Shown one piece after another: positions 21,328-23,707 of a stretch of DNA of 23,707 bases. This DNA comes from an uncultured Muribaculaceae bacterium (GTDB lineage: Bacteria > Bacteroidota > Bacteroidia > Bacteroidales > Muribaculaceae), in the NCBI GenBank assembly GCA_910578365.1, contig CAJTRC010000041.1, positions 1-23,707 on the forward strand, given 5' to 3'. The notes under the pieces are model-generated. The model did no database searches and was not told the origin of the DNA. It saw only the letters and a program-made list of their open reading frames with translations. Every line of letters begins with the position of its first letter. The stretch's first letter is position 1. The position numbers were made by a program, and so were the translations under genes.

Positions 21328-22719
21328 TCAGATACGGCTGAGGCGTCTGAACAGTTCCGACTCGGCCAGCGGTACCGGCTGCGGACCGTTTTCTTTAATA
21401 AACACCAGTTCAGGCTCTAAGTTTACCACAAAGGCTCCGGTGTGGTTTTTGCTCAGATTGTAATCGGCCGGATTATACAGTCCCTGCACTGCCGCTATCC
21501 GTTTTTTGAGTATGCTGAATATTGGCCCGCGGATGTTGCCCTGGCTCAGGTCGGGGGCTGCTCCTTCGTCGCCGCCGAACAGGCCGTACACCAGATTGTA
21601 TCGGCGGCACACCAGGGCTTCACGGCGGTTGTAGCGCTCGAGCTGTCTGGCAGTCCGCGGCTGGCTGAAGTTCACACCCTCGGCGCCTTGACACAGCATA
21701 AGGGTGTAGAGGGCTTTCTCGCGCCGGTGCAGGCCGGCGGCCCGGGTGTCGAGTTCCGGAAACAGTATCTCCTCCTTATAAGGGTCGATAACCACCGTAC
21801 TGCGGATATTGCGCCGTACCAGAAATATGTCGAGCAGCTGTTTGTAGAAGCCGTGAAAGTGAAACTGTCCGTTTTTTTCCTCCGAGGCATTCACCACCAG
21901 AACATCGCTGCTGAGCATGCGTCTGAAAAGGTCGACAAAGCGCTGCACATCGGCCACCACGTCGGAGTCGACTTCGAGGCGCAGATAGTTGGCGTACTCG
22001 TCTTCGCCCACATAGCTGTTGCCTATTTTTATAAGCAGTGCCGGATAGGTGCGCCGCAGGTCGCTGATGCCGCATTTGTTGCACAATATGTCTTTGCAGA
22101 AGCCTGCCGTGGTCATGCGGGTGAGTGATCTGTATATATTGTCGATACCGTCGGCACTTACGGCGGGAGCTAAAAACGACAATAAGCTTCTGAAAAGTTC
22201 GGATTGTGTACGACGGTAATGCTCTATTATATTGGGCAGGTACACAAAGTGGAATCCTGCCAGCTGCAGTTCTTTGAATATGGTACGGTAGCTTTGCGCT
22301 ATTGCCCGGTTGGTGTCGGGGTCGAAGTCGCTTTCGATATACAGGGCCGTGGCAATGTCGATATTGAAGTTTGCACGCGGTATCGATATCACGTCAGCAT
22401 TGAAGCCTCCGGGCTCAAGGGTCAGCATAAGAGTAATCATAACCAGAGCCTCGGAGTGTGCGCAGAATCCGTCGCTCACGGTCATAGCCCGGCAGTCGGC
22501 CAGCAGTTCCCCGCCGGGTCCGTTTGCACCGCCGCTGCATACTATGTGCAAGGCTTCGGCGAAGGACATGCTCAGGGCATCGCTCTTGATGTCGCTGTCA
22601 ATCGCATACTTGGCACAGATGCGCTGCCAGCAGTCCATTTCGTCGGAATCAATAATTCGGTCGGCCTTTATAAGATCGGCAAAAATACGGGCTATGGCAG
22701 TGCGTTGTTTTTTCTGCAT
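21328..22719 (-). CDS. TerB-like N-terminal domain protein of unknown function
   Basis: A 463-aa soluble-looking protein with no signal peptide or membrane segment. Residues 1-105 resemble the TerB/DjlA-N helical fold: IFADLIKADRIIDSDEMDCWQRI (12-34) has the 'KADG-x-x-x-x-x-E' style metal-like site, repeated as VSDGFCAHSEALVMITLML (81-99). The middle is rich in hydrophobic and aromatic residues and includes FCKDILCNKC. The end (about 330-463) has RREKALYTLMLCQGAEGVNF and SILKKRIAAVQGLYNPADYNL, which suggests a winged-helix-like DNA-binding part, but this is only a pattern impression. It has its own promoter overlapping a perfect palindrome, and is divergent from the CW_7-like gene. Function not assigned. 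Confidence 0.8.
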   Translation of the reverse strand: MQKKQRTAIARIFADLIKADRIIDSDEMDCWQRICAKYAIDSDIKSDALSMSFAEALHIVCSGGANGPGGELLADCRAMTVSDGFCAHSEALVMITLMLTLEPGGFNADVISIPRANFNIDIATALYIESDFDPDTNRAIAQSYRTIFKELQLAGFHFVYLPNIIEHYRRTQSELFRSLLSFLAPAVSADGIDNIYRSLTRMTTAGFCKDILCNKCGISDLRRTYPALLIKIGNSYVGEDEYANYLRLEVDSDVVADVQRFVDLFRRMLSSDVLVVNASEEKNGQFHFHGFYKQLLDIFLVRRNIRSTVVIDPYKEEILFPELDTRAAGLHRREKALYTLMLCQGAEGVNFSQPRTARQLERYNRREALVCRRYNLVYGLFGGDEGAAPDLSQGNIRGPIFSILKKRIAAVQGLYNPADYNLSKNHTGAFVVNLEPELVFIKENGPQPVPLAESELFRRLSRI

Positions 22720-22726
22720 AATTATT

Positions 22727-22744
22727 TTTGTAAATTTTTACAAA
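22727..22744. promoter_or_regulatory. Palindrome at the TerB-like gene promoter, possible operator
   Basis: TTTGTAAA (22727-22734) and TTTACAAA (22737-22744) form a perfect 8-2-8 palindrome that covers the end of the -7 box and the expected transcription start. The position suits a repressor site, and the product's possible C-terminal DNA-binding part makes self-regulation conceivable. AT-richness lowers confidence. Confidence 0.4.
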
Positions 22745-22772
22745 GTTAAAAATTAAGCCTGACCCGTGCAAC
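22741..22772 (-). promoter_or_regulatory. Promoter of the TerB-like gene
   Basis: The minus strand has TAACTTTG (22741-22748), and GTTG (22769-22772, one mismatch from TTTG) exactly 20 nt upstream. Transcription should start near 22737, about 18 nt before the ATG at 22719. Confidence 0.65.
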
Positions 22773-22862
22773 TGCCACATTTCTTTTAACATATTATATA
22801 AAAACCTTGCGTTGCCGCATGTTGTTTTTATTACATATTCAACTATTTAAAACTCTCTCCTT

Positions 22863-23477
22863 ATGACAAACGATGAAATGAAACGCAATGCCCGCAAGGC
22901 AGCCGACGAGGTTCAGGGACGTATCGAACAGGGGCCTCCACAGGAACAGATATCCGACCACAGCGAGGTATACGATGACATGCCCGAATATGAAGCCGCC
23001 GATCAACTGATTGACGATTCCAGAAAGGCCGCCGGCAAACGCGGCTGGATGTGGATTGCTGTGGCAATAGCCCTTGTTTTGGGCGCTGCCATCTGTGTGC
23101 TTATGATTCCGGAACTTACCGGAACCAAAACCGGCGATGCCCTGGCTACGGCAAAGACTACTGTTTCCAACGGGCTCGACAAGGTTTCTAACGCTGCAAG
23201 CTCCGGTGTAGCAGTTATCGAGGAAACTGTGGGCACAGTACAGGAAGGTGTATCCGATGCCGCTGCAGGCGCTGTATCGAACGCCAAGGCTAAGGTTAGC
23301 GGCGCTGTCGGCAATGCAGCCGCAGCAGCCTCGACAGATGTCAGCGCAGCTACAATCGACGCCGAAGCCCGCCGCGTGATTCATGGCGACTTCGGCAACG
23401 GCGCTCAGCGCAAAGCCGCTCTCGGCAGCCATTATGCGGCTGTACAGCAACGTGTAAACAAGCTGCTACACGTATAG
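22863..23477 (+). CDS. Membrane-anchored protein with C-terminal CW_7-like motif
   Basis: A 204-aa single-pass protein. Residues 1-60 are acidic and polar (presumed cytoplasmic), 62-83 form one transmembrane helix (starting WMWIAVAIALVLGAAICVLMI), and 85-163 are a low-complexity Ala/Ser/Gly/Val stretch with repeats such as SNAKAKVSGAVGNAAAAAS, probably a helical or flexible periplasmic spacer. Residues 166-202, DAEARRVIHGDFGNG then AQRKAALGSHYAAVQQRVNKLL, match the pattern 'A-x-x-VI-x-G-x-x-GNG-x-x-R-x-x-L-x-x-Y-x-x-VQ-x-x-VN-x-L' of the CW_7 repeat from the Cpl-7 phage lysozyme, which binds muropeptides. The likely role is tethering the inner membrane to peptidoglycan or sensing it. No catalytic domain is present. 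No clear TAnnTTTG box is seen ahead of it; it is followed by a strong terminator. Confidence 0.85.
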   Translation: MTNDEMKRNARKAADEVQGRIEQGPPQEQISDHSEVYDDMPEYEAADQLIDDSRKAAGKRGWMWIAVAIALVLGAAICVLMIPELTGTKTGDALATAKTTVSNGLDKVSNAASSGVAVIEETVGTVQEGVSDAAAGAVSNAKAKVSGAVGNAAAAASTDVSAATIDAEARRVIHGDFGNGAQRKAALGSHYAAVQQRVNKLLHV

Positions 23478-23504
23478 TGTTATCCTGCATATGTTTTCAT
23501 AACG

Positions 23505-23540
23505 GCGTATCGTCCCTACCCGGGGCGATACGCTTTTTTT
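23505..23540 (+). terminator. Intrinsic terminator after the CW_7-like gene
   Basis: GCGTATCGTCCC (23505-23516) pairs with GGGGCGATACGC (23522-23533; one G-T pair), with a 5-nt loop, followed by seven T (23534-23540). This is a textbook intrinsic terminator 27 nt after the stop. Confidence 0.92.
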
Positions 23541-23547
23541 CGTGAAT

Positions 23548-23580
23548 TTTTCGTAACTTTGCCATATGAAGTTACGAAAA
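23548..23580. repeat. 12-bp inverted repeat containing a promoter-like box
   Basis: TTTTCGTAACTT (23548-23559) and AAGTTACGAAAA (23569-23580) are perfect reverse complements around a 9-nt loop. The left arm contains TAACTTTG (23554-23561), a perfect -7 box on the plus strand, but with no TTTG 20 nt upstream. An ATG at 23566 opens a 15-codon frame (MKLRKECNLLEMSVG) ending at 23613. Whether this is a promoter with leader peptide, an operator, or a hairpin ending a minus-strand transcript cannot be decided here. Confidence 0.5.
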
Positions 23581-23652
23581 GAGTGTAATTTATTGGAAAT
23601 GAGCGTAGGTTAATTGCTCTTGATAGTAATAGGTTACGATTTAGTTAGTTAT

Positions 23653-23707
23653 CTACTGCATTATCCTTCTGCGCGTTGCGTAACCTTCAAAGAACTCTTC
23701 GTATGCA
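23653..23707 (-). CDS. Possible C-terminal end of a gene cut by the window edge
   Basis: Reading inward from the right edge on the minus strand, one frame gives AYEEFFEGYATRRRIMQ followed by TAG (23653-23655). The composition is protein-like, and a minus-strand gene converging on the 23505-23540 terminator would fit, but 17 codons are too few to identify a family or rule out chance. An 8-bp inverted repeat (23631-23638 AGGTTACG, 23679-23686 CGTAACCT) spans its end. Confidence 0.3.
   Translation of the reverse strand, partial: AYEEFFEGYATRRRIMQ

Noticed and set aside
22839..23450. A 203-codon minus-strand frame opposite the CW_7-like gene
   Set aside because: It mirrors the Ala-rich repeat region, gives a Cys/Ser/Gly-rich product without recognisable features, and runs through the promoter area of the real gene.
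23679..23702. BoxA-like rRNA antitermination signal (minus strand, AGTTCTTTGA)
   Set aside because: Its direction points back into this window, where no rRNA gene exists, and the same bases read as a plausible gene end.

Overview
The window reads as a core chromosomal segment of a Bacteroidota bacterium, most likely order Bacteroidales. A Muribaculaceae-like lineage is my guess from gene content and moderately high GC. Supporting evidence: genes lack Shine-Dalgarno sequences. Many are preceded by the Bacteroidetes promoter TAnnTTTG, and four have a perfect TTTG box exactly 20 nt upstream of it. Other typical traits are a BioG-BioC fusion, a long urocanate hydratase, a bifunctional formiminotransferase-cyclodeaminase and a cysteine-free L31. 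I see no insertion sequence, prophage, CRISPR array, rRNA or convincing tRNA.

Layout. 1-193: intergenic, with the gpmI terminator. 194-2616 (minus): a DEDDy 3'-5' exonuclease, a small two-helix membrane protein and gpmI, probably one operon. 2701-7113 (minus): biotin operon bioA-bioF-bioGC-bioD, with every junction a 4-nt ATGA overlap. 7157-7816 (minus): a small secreted beta-barrel-like protein. 7967-9602 (plus): an orphan radical SAM protein, then surE. 9754-10008 (plus): rpmE2 with its own promoter and a strong terminator. 10143-16657 (plus): histidine degradation operon ftcD-hutU-hutH-hutI, followed by a large stem-loop. 16966-17886 (plus): a DEDDh exonuclease, converging with no gap on a truncated SPFH-like membrane protein (17887-18315, minus). 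18534-21188 (minus): PMCA-type calcium ATPase. 21328-22719 (minus): a TerB-like protein of unknown role. 22863-23477 (plus): a membrane-anchored protein ending in a CW_7-like motif. 23478-23707: terminator, promoter-like inverted repeat and a possible gene end cut by the window edge.

How the genes work together. BioC methylates malonyl-ACP, and BioG removes the methyl ester once the pimeloyl chain is built. BioF, BioA and BioD then convert the product to dethiobiotin; bioB is not here. HutH, HutU, HutI and FtcD convert histidine to glutamate, ammonia and 5,10-methenyl-THF. The remaining genes look like independent housekeeping or envelope units.

I did not find a clearly new multi-gene system. 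The best leads are the SPFH-like protein without its SPFH domain, the CW_7-like inner-membrane protein, the radical SAM protein, the TerB-like protein with a palindrome at its promoter, and several promoters that seem to give leaderless mRNAs.
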